A stretch of DNA of 64,000 bases. Origin: Moniliella sp. 'wahieum' (Eukaryota > Basidiomycota > Moniliellomycetes > Moniliellales > Moniliellaceae). A program made the position numbers and the translations under genes. Numbering within the stretch: the stretch's first letter is position 1; each line of letters starts with the position of its first letter. Location: positions 682,001-746,000 of the forward strand of contig RSEE01000011.1 of the NCBI GenBank assembly GCA_003971905.1, written 5' to 3'. Positions 48,438 through 60,559 of this stretch are shown here, piece by piece. Below the pieces are notes generated by a model. The model was not told the origin of the DNA. It did not search any database and worked only from the letters and a program-made list of their open reading frames with translations.

Positions 48438-50640
48438 GGATGTTCGCTCATCTCCAAGTCCCGCATCCTGTCATCGTTCCGGCCGGTATCACCCCTTCAC
48501 CCACCTTCAATGGCAAGACATAGACTACATTTTCGTCGGAGACGGCACAGCCGGCCTTTTGTCCTTGCCTCACGTCTGACAGAAAATACTGGTCACACCG
48601 TCCTGGTCATTGAACCCGGAGCGAAAGGCGACACGAATATCACCACCCCCAACGCCCTATTCAACCCTAAGACCGTCACTTTTGGGCATCGACAAGGATT
48701 GGCAGTATCTCACCGACCCGCAGCTCGAGATGGACAAAAGACAAGTGTCCTAGCCCCGTGGCAAGATTCTCGGTGGATCAAGCGTGATCAACATTATGCT
48801 CTTTGTATCTCACTGGCTGTCAACATGATAAAGAGTAAATTCTTTGAGCCTGTGCCTCCGGGAAACACCTCTTTGTCGTCCGACCTACCGCGGGCAGTTG
48901 ACTTCCTGATGGCTAATCCGACATCCCACGGGACCATGGGGCCTTTCCAGACGTCCTGGCACGGTGTGCATTAGTACGGGTAGGAAGGTGCATTTCTGTA
49001 AGCTGCCGAGAGTAGTGACCTGATGTTGACTGTGATCCTAGACCGGCTCCCAGTCGGTAGACCAGTTTCGCCTCTGTTCCATCGGCTTCCACGCTGGTGT
49101 CCCAACGTGTCACTGTATCCCTGTGCCCTGCACTATCTCCTGTGTGACACATTGGCCCTGTGCCTAGTCCGGCCTCCTATATAGATGCCTCTGTACCCAG
49201 ACCCAACTCTGGCTCCAATCCATCACCTTCTCCTCATCCTTCTGCCCGACCGCTCCCTAGGCCAACACCTGATACTCAACCCAGATCCTTACTGTCATAG
49301 TTTGGCTGATCTCGCTCCCATTTCCAATTTCTTCGTCTCGAGCGTCTCGCTCCTTCCCTGTTCCTTCCACTTCGCACTATGTTCTCTGTGATCTGGCTTC
49401 TTCCCCACGAACGATTGCTACACCCCTTGGCCTAGTCCCAATTCTGGTTTCCCTCGCCTTAGCCCCGACTGTGACACTTACAGTGGCAACAAAACGAGAT
49501 TCTCTCTGGATCTTTCCTTCATCCGTCAAAGTAGCGGGACCTGTTCCTTTTCTCGGGCTCTGCGTACCTGGCTGGATCCAAATGTGTTCCGACATAACTT
49601 GCATGTCCTGACGGACCACCGCATTTGCACACTGAAGTGATCAGGGCATCGTCTGCCTCGTTAATCGTGTACGCCGGGTCGAAGAGCGGAGAGTCAAATG
49701 GATCCGTGGAGTTGAATAAGACGCTGTCTTGAGCAAAGGTGTGTGGCAACGCACAGGTACTAGAAAATCTGAACCGTGGCATGTTTAATTCGAACCAATT
49801 ATCTCTACTGAAGGCATATCCACCTCATATAAGTCTCAGCAACAATCAAATGTGACACCTTTCGGTACTCATCCTTCACGCTGGCTGGAGCGCCGTATGT
49901 CTGTGGACTCATTGTCCAATGCTGGAGCAGACCGTGTTGAGTACAGCTGTTGTGTTGGTGACGGTCTTGCTGAACGGAACTAAGAGAGGTCACTGCAGAT
50001 GTCAAGAAACTATTCACTTTGGGGTCTTGATTCGTGCCTCTGGAAGTGGAGGGAAGCCATCCTTCAGCTTGTGGTGATATGGTATTACGCCTTCTCTATA
50101 AGTGATCTTGGAGGTGGTACCTAGCCACTGGGACGTCCGCGACTACAGAGATGTTGGGCTTGGAGAGTTGCGTAGGCTCGCCTACACCGCTCAGTTGTAG
50201 AAACTGGGGCGTACCAATGGATCCGGAAGAAAGGACTTGTACGCGCCACACGCACTGTTCTTTTCATCCTTTTTCTGGAACTGCAAACCGGTTGCGCGTG
50301 GAGGTGATGCGCCAACAAACAGAGCGCCTTCACAACCTGAAGACTGCCCGTCTCATTGCCGCCCACCCCCTCATGCATCTGTATGAGGGGGCGGAAACAG
50401 CACCGGGGGCTAATGTTAAACTACTAGTTGGAACAGAGTACCACACAACGGCTCCACTGGCAGCCAGCTAACTTCCCTTTGAAGAGTGGAGTGGTGGACC
50501 CGGTGCTGCGGGTATATATGGCACTTCCAGACTCCGCGGGGCAGATGCTTCCATCCTCCCTTTTGTCACCACACCCAGCACCTAGTTCCGGTGGTGTATG
50601 GACTTGCGGAAACTGCTGTTGAGATTATCCTCAGTGGCGA
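48438..50640 (+). pseudogene. GMC oxidoreductase relic with an internal inversion
   Basis: GMC enzymes are FAD-dependent alcohol/glucose/aryl-alcohol oxidases. The plus strand carries the N-terminal part at about 48438-48965: DYIFVGDGTAGL (FAD-binding), HTVLVIEPGA, PRGKILGGSSVIN and HGTMGPFQTSW. The minus strand between about 50270 and 49640 carries the middle: LSSGSIGTPQFLQLSGVG (GMC signature 2) and NSTDPFDSPLFDPAYTINEADD. The plus strand resumes at about 50285-50640 with VEVMRQ, APGANV, VGTEYHTT, SGVVDPVLRVY and DASILPF. The family order is restored only if the central segment is turned round. Frameshifts and stops are frequent. About 100 residues between the HGT block and signature 2 are not found. 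Composition resembles the surrounding decayed DNA. Confidence 0.8.
49640..50270 (-). pseudogene. Inverted central segment of the GMC relic
   Basis: Read on the minus strand, this encodes the segment that should lie between the two plus-strand GMC pieces. It contains signature 2 (GSIGTPQFLQLSGVGEP) near 50230-50160, NISVVADVP and YHLQDH directly after it, and the substrate-domain piece NSTDPFDSPLFDPAY near 49720-49670. Similarity fades below about 49500. Confidence 0.75.
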
Positions 50641-53600
50641 GTGACTATGCGAACATGCATCTAACTGTTAACGATGGTGCCAGTAGTACATCTATAGCAC
50701 GCCTATGATTTACACGGTGCTGCAAGCCAGGCTGAGGATAAGTTCGGGTTGACCTTCTGGCTGAAATACTATATACACAAAAATATACCGAAGGTTCAAA
50801 CAAATGAAGAAACTAGGTCGTGATATAGAATCTTCCCAGTGGGTCGACGATGTTCATGTCCACAACGACCGACATGACTAATATATTCTGTTGAGCAACC
50901 GGGTGGAGGCTCTCGTGCCTTGTTGACCAAGGTACCTTTCATTCCCACCTCAGGCTTAATAGGAGTTCCGCTTCGTTTTGTCTTTCCTCCAGCCCCGCGG
51001 TGATGACTGGCTTACTTGATGCCACAGGCGAATACAGACTGGCAAACCTCGTGGGACTTATGCGTTCCCTTCGCCTCCCTATCCCCGATTCCAAAACCCG
51101 CTCCCCAATCCAACCCATTCCAATCGTGACTAGCCAGAGCATCAATGTTACGGATCACTGTGGATGGGCTTGCTCGCTTAAACAACCCATCTACACACCG
51201 TTGCGCCTAAAGGAAGCATGCTTCTGTCAATCTGTGCGACCAAGATCGAGTCCCTTCTGAACGGCTGAGGAGATCCGTGCCTGAGCTTTGAGCCCTTACT
51301 GTTTTTATTCTACTCCAAATGGTCTTGAGTGCAAGCGAGCTCTAAGTTGAGCTGCCGGATCTGGACATCCGTTTTCTCTCCCGAGCGTCTCGTTTTCGCG
51401 GTGAGATTCTCCCCTCATGCCTTTTACGTTCTTGCTGAGGGCGGAGAACTTTTGCTTATTACTTCGAGCCCTTTTCGTGTTTATGGCTGTTCCTGTTCCT
51501 CGGGAACCTTTTCTTTTGATGTGTGCTTCATTGAGAGCCACATTCTCCTTAATTGCTGTCTCTTTCCACGTTGTACGTTGCTTCCTTAAAGTTCCTGTCT
51601 ACATAGCCTTTCCTCTGTGTTCTTCCCCCAGAGGTGGGTCATTTTGTAACAACATCTACTGTTACGAATCCATCTCCTGGACCCACCAGACAACCGCGTT
51701 ACTCCCTACTAGCTCACCGTCAGTCCCATCAACCTGCGTCAGCGACCACATTTTCGTCCGGCCCTGAATCCCTCCGTCCAGTCATGCTTTGCCGTCGAAC
51801 TCCCTCCAACTTACACAGTCTCCTCTGCACGGATCCTGCTGCCATCCCACCAGAATCGAGTTGTTCTGTGACAGAACCTGCCCGACCATGTCTTCGTCTG
51901 CGTCAACCTTCCCAATTGTACAGAGTTCTGAGTGTACAGGCACGCCAGTCTTGCTTGTTCCGGGCGCAGCATATGCAACCTTGCCTTGCTAACGGAGGCC
52001 CCAATTGAGTGGCCTTACCTCGTCTTTAGCTCCGTTCGGATCCGACAATAGCGTTCCAGCACCATAAACGGTCAATGGGCGCCTCCAAGAAAACAAAGTA
52101 CCCCTTAACCGTGGGTTGGGCTCCAGTTCGGCTTCCGCCCATAGCCTCCTCCTCTACGGTTCCCTTTTGGAGCTCTTAGATTTCACCGACTGACATGGTA
52201 TATCTGATTTAACTGATATCAAAAACCCAATTCAATGCGACTATAGTATCAAGGGTTTATACTACGCATTCATTTCATCAACTATGGCTATCCAGACATC
52301 TTTGGAATATATGGGGCTGCCGATCTCGCTGATTTCGCTGAATGTTTTGGTGTCCCCGTCTTTCGAGGAGGACCCCCTTGACTTCAGATGGATGGGTCGC
52401 GGCCGGGAACTTCGATGAATCTGCACTCTGTGATATCAGAATGAGGTCCGTGGTGATAATTGAGAGATTGAGCCATTTCGGCCCGTACAACTAGTAATGC
52501 TTGCATATTTGCACTTCTCTCTGGAACTTGCGGAACATTCAGTTGGTGCGACCATCTATAAGAGATAGCAATGTTGAGTTGGGCTCTGACGTAATTGTAG
52601 CCATGTTGCCCGTCTCGGCCTGCTGTATCTATGTTTGCTTTTGGGAACTCTGGAGAGGTCTACCACCGGCAAAGAACTACAGACTCAATCAGGTCAGATG
52701 ATGCAGCTTTTCATCATCTCCGTCATTAGACTTCTTGTACCCCTTTTATGGTCGGTTTGGGACAAGACTTTTATTGCCCCCTGCTCGTTACGATCCGAAT
52801 GATGTCAATACACAACAATATGTGGCACTAAGATGATTATACTTGGGCTTGCAGGTAACGGAAAAACTAAAACACAAACCATTGACTGCTTTACCTTTCA
52901 ATGAACTCATTAGCAGTGCTTGGGTGACAGGCTGCATAGCTTGAAGTGAATATCTTGCAAATATTGCAAAAAAGGAAGTTGAAGGAACCCGCTATAGTCC
53001 AGATGAATTGCATGCTGCATTGGTGACATCAGGGAACATGCGACCACTGACACTGTCGCAGCGTTGCTCTTATTTGTCTTCATTTCGCCCTTCTGCTATT
53101 GGGAGCATAGCTCTTGGGAGCTAGACAATGAATACATCCATACGAAGTTTGCTGCACACTAGTTTCCCATTGTTAATGACCCTGCTAGGTTAGAAACTAT
53201 AGCGTATGCCGGACAGGTTTTTGTAACCTTCATGTGGCAAACCCTACCTGGTTTGGGAAGGGCTCTCCCGCAATCCTCCAGTAGGTGTAAGCTGGTTCTC
53301 TCCCACTGCTCAAGTAGAGGCTGGTAGCAATGATGAAAAATGAACACAAAGTACTCGGTGTCTTTGCAAGATTTATAACACCGGTCTACCTCTACCTTTC
53401 TCTGTTGCGCTTGTGGCAACGGCTCTCTCTTCCCATGGCCCTTCGATTTTTGTCTGGTTTCCCTCCCAGACCTAATCCGTGTCATTGGTTGGGGCCATTG
53501 CCCCTGGCATATTTTTCGTCATTCATGTACGTCCTTGCTCGCCTCCTGCAGCCGACCTCCTCCTTGGTTGCTGCCAGATTAATCAATACGGGCAATATAG

Positions 53601-56600
53601 TTTCGTCTCAATCTCTTTCCCGCCATTCCTCTTCGTCTTCTAGCTCGCATCTACCCGTTGTTACCTCGCTAAACAAAAATGTAATTCACAGATCGAGGGC
53701 GGGGGAGGGGCGGCGGCGCACTCCAAGATAAAATGCACATACGATCGCAGCTGCCGTTTGCGATTACATTGGTTTTTCCGATTTAGACTACATTAGCCAA
53801 ATCATAAAATCATGCCTTCAGTAATACTGGTGATGCCTAGGTCCCGTATGAGAATTAAATTGGAGCTAGGTATTGCTACTGGTCAATAAAATCGTAATCG
53901 TTACAATAACTAATTCGACCGCACTTTCCGACGCACATACCCAGCCTGCTATAGGGAATGCCTTTGAAGATGTCCCGGTATACATTAGAGGAAAGTCATC
54001 ACCTAGTGGCAGGAATCAGATTATGAGAGCAACCCGGCGCTAACAGTACACCTGAGAGAGATGGCCAATACATCGTGCGGTTATTTGCGCAGCATGTGTG
54101 AGAAAACTCCTCCGCTCCATTTGGAAAGCCTCTTTGTCTTTTTATTCAGACAGTGCATTTCCGCGTCCCTTGGTACTTTTAATCCCTCGGATCACGCGAT
54201 TTTCCAGTAAGGATTTGTATATGCTACAGGATTTGGTCAACACAGCGGTTTACTCGCCACGACGTGGCCACTCTAGGTCAACAATATATCCCTCCTGTCT
54301 TGACGGCCAGGACTTGCAGGTGTCGTCGACCCTTCTATACTGTTCATTATATTCTTCGATCAAAGCAGCTTCCTGGCTTGAAAACAATATGTTTCAGGGA
54401 TATCTCTGTTATCTTATAGCCCCGGTTCCTCAACCTGGTTCTTTCTCAATCAATACCTGTTGGGTAAGTGAATGCGACTTGTTTACGGAACCAAAGGTCG
54501 TGGTTCGATAATACGCCAGATAAAAGAGATTAAGCGGCAACACAGGCAGAGGGGATGGAAAGGAACAGAGGGGGACGCAGAGTGACAGCCTAAGTCGCTC
54601 CATGAATAACTCTGATGGACCGATGTATGTACATCGGCCCATGAATGCGAACCAAAGTGTCAGCAAGTCTTCCATTTTTGAGGGCTATGTGCCAGAGCCA
54701 CCTAATTGTTGAGTGCGATTTGGAAGTGCTCGGGAAACATAAGGGATCTTTTGTGCAGCTAATTGGGGGTGAAGGTGGTAAAATCATAACATTCACTGCA
54801 TAGCTCCCACACGCGCTATGCTCTGATTCACGGGAAGGGAAAAATAAGAACATTGCTGCTGCAGTGCCACTAGTCGCATGTCACCAATGTAGCGCGCAAT
54901 TCATCCACACAACAGGATCAACTGTGAAACAGCTTTTAGTTAGACAAGGCGTGGTGGCACGGATCTTCACGCTCGGGTTGCAAGGAAGAAGGAGTAGGAG
55001 AGAGTCGTCAGGCGGAAGGTGGAGCGAGCAATCACTATGCGTCCGCAGCCAGCTGGCCGCTGCTCCTAAACCGGCCTATACTCATCTGGCGCGTGCTAGT
55101 TGTTGGCACCAAACCTGTTGCCAAATCGGTGGAACGGCGTATTTTTGCAGTATTATTTTAAGAAAAGGATGTGTCAAGCCGTGCGCACACGGCAGGTAGT
55201 AGGCGTAAGCACATTTTGTGGTGGCCCACAGCAAATAACGCTTCGATCGATGGATGAAAGCTTTGGCTTTACCGGCGCTCGCACCAATCATCAACACTTA
55301 ATAAGTTCTCCTGGGAGATTGTTTTGTCGGAGGAGATCTGCCCAGCGGTCTGCTACCGGTGAGGTCAGGGAGATGGTTGACTGAGGAATGAATTACTGGG
55401 GGCAGAAGCCTCGGAAGATCTGTTCCGGAATAAACCGGAGATGGAATGGGCTGAGCCGCAGGTGACGTCACACTCAACACGTTTACAACAAACACGGTCC
55501 TGTCAGCTATAATGGTACACTTCGCCAGCGATGACTGCCATCTGGATACGGGATGCATTGGATCCGAGATGGTCGGATCCAAGCTAACGCTCGCCTTCCC
55601 TGCACATGCTCAATAGAGCGTGCTCCGCAGTCCAAGCAAGTGTGATGATGGTTGGTTAAATTAGGTGCGATGACCCGAGGGGCCATGCGTCCGCGCGACA
55701 ATAGTCGCCCCCCGCCCAAGTCCAAGTCGGATGGCCTAAATAAGGCCATCAAGCTTCCCATATCTCTGCGACGACTGTCGTCCCCGTTTCCGCTTCCAGT
55801 TTGCCTTTCCCGGTCGCGCCTGCGGCGACCAACTTTGACGTTGTGTCTTCCTTTCTGCACCCCCTTTTGTATCCGGTTCCCTTTTGATCTTGCCCGTACC
55901 CTTGGTTGATGGGGATCCTTTCCCCCATTCCATTCTCGTTTTCCTCTCGTCTTCCTCTCGTCTTCACCCTCGTCACCTTCTCCCTGTTTCCCGTTTTCCA
56001 GCCAATTGATCCAGTACAGGTAGAGGTAGGGCAGCCTCCTCTCTTCTTAGCACACGATTCCTCTTCCGACCTCGTTCTCCAGCACTCCATCAGTCCAGTC
56101 GCGCGAGCCCCCCTTCGGCCGCGTCGAAGCTCAACCACACCTGGCTCTCCTCAATCCCATCAGCCGTGTGTCTTCGGCTCACCGACAAGCAGGCTCAGAT
56201 TGGTCTCCAATTCCGCACTTTGTGCCTTTTCATGCACCGCAGGTGTGAGTTGTAGTGTCATGTCTTCGCTTGAGCACTTCATGACTTGCACCCGCACCCA
56301 GTTCACAAGTTTGGTTCATTGCACGGGGCAGCGTGGGAGCTCATTCTCCAAAGCTTGTGTGCTCCATCCCCGACACACACCCATATCGACGAGCCAACTG
56401 TGGAGGAAGAGGATTGGACGAGACGTCGTACTAGGAAGGCGATGAGTACTGACCACAGGGTGTTGGGACCTGGCGCATTCGGAGGATCGGGAATGAAGGC
56501 GGACCACACGTTAGGGGCTCGGTAACACGGGAGGCGCTGTCTGCATACCGGAGGGTGATACACGAGACCACCGCCACACTTTTGGGATGCCGTGAGAAGG

Positions 56601-57149
56601 AGCTGTTTCGACTGCTGGAACAAGCAGAGAATGCGACGAAAACGCCAAGTACGGGGCCGCACCCAATAATCGTTTTTTCTCCTTGGTTTTGGCGAAGCTA
56701 GGACACTATGCCACCAATACAACGGGCAAGATGTTTGGGAACTGGAAGGAATTGACTAGTGAGTCTCAATGGGGATGGCTCACCGCTCGGATGTCTACCA
56801 CGCGTTCATCCTTATCCACACGCGCTATACCTTGGGTTTGGAAATGGATGGGGCGTCAGAGGGTCTTGTGATTTGCAGGCGCACGGCTGCGGGGTTGGTA
56901 TGGGATAAACCCAAGTTCCCGGAACAACTGGCTTAAAAGCACGGCCATAAACTGAATTGCTCTTGGCCATTATCCAAATCTCGCTATAATAGAAGTACTT
57001 GGCTTAACCTCATGTTTGTGCCAAGGTTATATATCCAAGCAATTCGCACTTGTTTAATCCTAAGTTCGATCAAATGCATTTTTTGGGTGGGTTAGGGTGT
57101 CCATTCTGGCCTGCGGCCACATCAACATTCGCCATCGCGGCCTTAAACG
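50641..57149. other. AT-richer gene-poor block with decayed sequence
   Basis: I find no gene I can name with confidence. Short protein-like stretches occur: FINYGYPDIFGIYGAADLA near 52275-52335, EVEGTRYSPDELHAALVTSG near 52975-53035, and a secreted-looking Ser/Pro/Leu-rich stretch at about 55910-56100. They are broken by stops and frame changes. The region looks like degenerate genes or old rearranged DNA rather than active coding sequence. Confidence 0.4.
55960..56080 (+). repeat. Copy B of a diverged inverted repeat
   Basis: CCAGCCAATTGATCCAG at 55998-56014 is identical to the minus strand at 47187-47171, and the flanking pyrimidine-rich sequence is also similar. Copies A and B are inverted relative to each other and lie about 8.8 kb apart, flanking most of the AT-rich block. 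Confidence 0.5.
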
Positions 57150-58389
57150 TTGCGCTTCAAACTTGATGCCCCTTCAGCAGCCAGGACCACACATCCACCA
57201 TCTCTCCTGTGGCCACCTTCTCCTCCAAAGAAATGGGTTAGGTTAGGGGGTAGCAAGGTCATGACCAATGTAAGCATAAAACGTACCGCCAAATCGAGAA
57301 TGCGACGACGCATGCTCGACCAAGTCGGCTTCAGGAACACCGTCAACAGAATTTGGACAAACTTTTTGTCACACGACCGATATGGGCCAGAAGTTGTCCC
57401 GGCTCAAAAGTGAACTCTTCCAGATCTTGAGGGGAACAAGCCGCTTGCGGACGGAAAACCAAGCTTACACGCGAGCCATTTGTGCCATTTCTGTCAGTGG
57501 CGATTTTTGTTCATGGAAAGAGAAAGTGTCAGTATAGTACAAAGTAATCCTGGGGTGCCCAGCTAGAGCTGATGGTCCTGACCTTTTTGTGCTCCAGCAA
57601 GCGTTCGAAATACTGGCGTGGGTTGGACATGGTAAAGCTCCTGGCCAGCGATTCCAGCTTCGCATTGTTTGACAAAAAGAGCAACCGAAGAGTCTTGATC
57701 TCGCATAGACTTTCCTCGCTGAGTGATGCATGTTGCCCTTGTAATGAGGGGATCGATAAAATGTGGATCCCATCCTCCGGCGAAAGGGCCAGATAAGAGT
57801 GGGAATGCCAGCAAATTCGTCCTGATTAACGAAAGTCTCTTCGTCAGCGTTCATTGTGCGGGGAACAAGGTGTCAGCGTCAATATCCAGCGCATCTTCGT
57901 CTGTTGTTCGTCGTCGTCGTCTGCGGGTTCAATTGACCCCGCGTAATCATTTCACGAACCAACACGGGAGTACGGAGGGGGAGGGACTACAAAGTAACTC
58001 TCGGTTCGTACTCCTTTTTCCCTCTCCTCCGTCGGAGTCGCGGCCGGAATCGCTGTTGATCCCACTGCTGCCACCAGTGGTTCTTCAGAGGACGGTTCGT
58101 CACCTTCGAAAGCAGTCTCCACCACGGGCTCCGGCTCAGGGTTGATACGTCGTGTGTCCCTCGGGCGGCGAGCGCCGTTGCTGGTCACTGGGGCGTCCTG
58201 ACGGTGCGGGAGGGAGGCATTGTAGAGTGGCAGTACTGGCTCAAGAGAAAGATAATGGCGGGAAAGGTGGTGGGCGAGGGCATGCAGTTCGCCTAAAAGG
58301 GATGCAGCTGTGTGGTCGCTTCCCCACCAGGGGTCGGATTCCCAGGGTCGATCGAGCTGAGATTTGCGGAGCGTGAATTGACTGTACAC
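57150..58389 (-). pseudogene. Unidentified decayed coding region
   Basis: On the minus strand, protein-like sequence runs through several frames. A Pro/Glu-rich stretch lies at about 58389-57952 (NPEPEPVVETAFEGDEPS). CEIKTLRLLFLSNNAKLE, followed by LARSFTMSNPRQYFERLLEH, lies at about 57700-57575. VSLVFRPQAACSPQDLEEF follows near 57470-57400. The middle piece has the look of a conserved helical region, but I do not recognise the family. Stops and frame changes are present throughout. Confidence 0.3.
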
Positions 58390-60042
58390 CTCAAATTGAG
58401 GCCTGGGGCCGCTGTTTCAGCGATCATCCTGCATCACCCCAAAAACAGAAGCATAGTGCTGAGAGCATGCTGTGCTGCCCTGCGACGTGACGCGTGAGGC
58501 CGCTGACGCCCGTGCGGGGCAGAGTCGCTTGCGCGAAGCAAATATTGCCATGCAACTATGCAACATGTAGTGAGCTAGTGATCGGTGCAGAGAAATATAG
58601 GTAAACGGACAGACAGTTCATGTTGAGCCATCGGATGGCTCGTGCTTTGGCCAATGTCCCTTCAGCTCCTCCTCAGGCCTGGGAGTTCTGTTGCTTTCTC
58701 TCCTGTTTTTCCTTGTTCCGCAGCTTAGCCCCCGGTGGCAACTCGCTGCTTGCTGTTCCTCTGTAGGCGTTGCTGGTTGGCTTAGACCACACACCACCAT
58801 TGCGATTGCATCACCCTCAAGGACCATCCGCACTCCAGGTCTCACCAGTTCAGCCCACTTCCAGAAAGAGACACCTGTTCACCTAGCTGAGGAACTCTCC
58901 TACAGGGACACCATCACCATCTCCCCTACAAAAAAATGTGCCAGTCGCATGCGATATCGCCAGAACCCGGAAATTGATCCAGAAAACGGAAACCATTGCC
59001 GTCACCAAACGTGACACCCTACTCATCAATGTTGCTGTCCAAAGATCCCCCCCGCTATGCTTGGGTTCCATCCACAGGCACGTCAAGACCCACCGGGCAC
59101 GCAAGAGCCAAGACCCAACAGATGAGGACCAGCTTGATACCAGGTCATCACTATTGATGTCTTGTAGAGATTCTCCCGTTTCCAAAGTAGGGCGTGCACG
59201 TGTCGTAACACGGCAAATGGACACAACCCCACCTAGCCGCGACATTATCCACATCCTTTTGCGCAAAGAAGGAAACCAACACTGCTTGACTCCGGGTTTC
59301 GCCTTACTCCAATGGCAGGGAAACAAGATGGTGCAATTGCCTCGCCCCCCGGTGCGCCGAATCTGATCGCTCAATGCTTGGCTGAGATCAGGGCCAAACG
59401 AACGCTTGGTACTCCCTCCGCAAAGCATTTGGCGATTCAATGGTTGCTCGAGGCTAACCGCGCGTGCATTGCCTGACAGAGGATATGTTACTTCAAAAGC
59501 CATCGGCATCAACCAAATCTTGGTTGAATCGATACTATTCATCGGCACGTTGCGCATCTCAAGCATGTCCTGGTGGAGTACGCATTGAAAATCCCTCCAA
59601 AGGGCCACAGCAACCTCAATTTGCTCCGGGACAAGCGAGCACAGAGCAGCGCGAAGTCGACACACTAGCCCAGTGATAGCTCAACGCCGCCGGGCTGCTG
59701 TGGGTGCTGCCCCTTAAGCATACCGCCGGGAGGGCGCGAGACGGTATAGCCCATTACGCGGACCATTCGCCCGTCCACGCATCTGTTTGGATGCTACGAA
59801 GATGAAGAGTCTGGATAGGAATGCCGCATCAACTGTGAAGCAGGTGTATGAACCACCAGCGACGAAGACAAATCTCTGTTGGGTATATAGTCGAGCACTG
59901 GAACGCCAGTGGCGTTGATATATTAGTAGCCAGCATGCAACCTATAGTAATAGTGGAGGAGATGTATGCCTTGTTCGCCTTCTACCCTTTTGGTTTGTGC
60001 TTTCGCAGGGAGACCCTGTGATCCTACAGCTGCTCCTATCGC
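58390..60042. other. Stretch with no supported gene
   Basis: The longest open frame (minus strand, 58883-59665) has no recognisable motif. The plus strand has a fragmentary helical-looking piece (PNLIAQCLAEIRAKRTLGTP near 59360-59420). I see no family signature, RNA gene or repeat here. Confidence 0.35.
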
Positions 60043-60113
60043 GGCTCGATAGCGTAGTGGTAATGCATCCCTGACCAATCGGCGATGTCATGGATTCGAT
60101 TCCACTTCGAGCC
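60043..60113 (+). tRNA. Degenerate tRNA-like sequence, identity unclear
   Basis: A perfect 7-bp acceptor stem (GGCTCGA with TCGAGCC), TA, a good D-arm (GCGTAGTGGTAATGC) and a TTCGATTCC B-box segment are present over 71 bases. The anticodon stem cannot be closed cleanly around CCTGACCAATCGG, and the T-stem has an extra or missing base. It may be a tRNA damaged by indels or a tRNA pseudogene. The anticodon is not assigned; CCA (Trp) is one possibility. Confidence 0.4.
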
Positions 60114-60403
60114 TATCTTTCCTCACTATTTCCCCCGGGCTCTGCCTTCTCACTATGGATATTTCCAAGCGGATGCACTATACCGGCAAATAGATGAATG
60201 CTACGCTGATCTGGGAAACACTAAGGAAGTTATATATGCCCCATAGGAAAACAACGTGCTTTTGTTAGAGGGTACTGCTAGGGTTCTCCTGCGCGGCCCT
60301 CAAGGATCGGTGACCTCGCCTAGCCGAGCGGAAGCGTTCCGCTCGCAGGCCGCGCACGCCCTGCTCGCTCCATCTCCCTTCTCTCTCTCCTTTCTCCTTC
60401 CCT

Positions 60404-60461
60404 TCAGACGTTGCTTGAAGACTTGTGGCTCACCACTTTGCCTTCACGCCTTGTCTGAAGG
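60404..60461 (+). repeat. 58-bp direct repeat, copy 1
   Basis: The unit TCAGACGTTGCTTG...CTTGTCTGAAGG is identical to copy 2. Its ends are complementary (CTTCAGAC at the left flank and GTCTGAAG at the right), so each unit could fold on itself. Confidence 0.9.
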
Positions 60462-60501
60462 TACGCCTCTGCTTCCTTTCTTGACCTGTTGCTCCTCACA
60501 A

Positions 60502-60559
60502 TCAGACGTTGCTTGAAGACTTGTGGCTCACCACTTTGCCTTCACGCCTTGTCTGAAGG
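60502..60559 (+). repeat. 58-bp direct repeat, copy 2
   Basis: This copy is identical to copy 1 over 58 bases. The two are separated by 40 bases that begin GTACGCC and end CACAATCAG, so the spacer superficially resembles a GT-AG interval. Confidence 0.9.

Noticed and set aside
53440-53560. Cytochrome P450-like N-terminal proline motif (FPPRPNPCHWLGPLPL)
   Set aside because: No haem-binding Cys motif, ExxR or I-helix was found nearby.
56560-56720. Stretch resembling an alpha/beta-hydrolase or PAF-acetylhydrolase strand (HPIIVFSPWFW)
   Set aside because: No nucleophile elbow or other motif follows; the similarity is too short to support a gene.
58883-59665. 260-residue minus-strand open frame
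   Set aside because: No family motif, unusual Trp/Cys/Arg-rich composition, and lies in the decayed block; it looks like chance.
60404-60559. Two-unit repeat considered as a CRISPR-like array or snoRNA pair
   Set aside because: Only two units, a eukaryotic context, and no box C/D or H/ACA elements.
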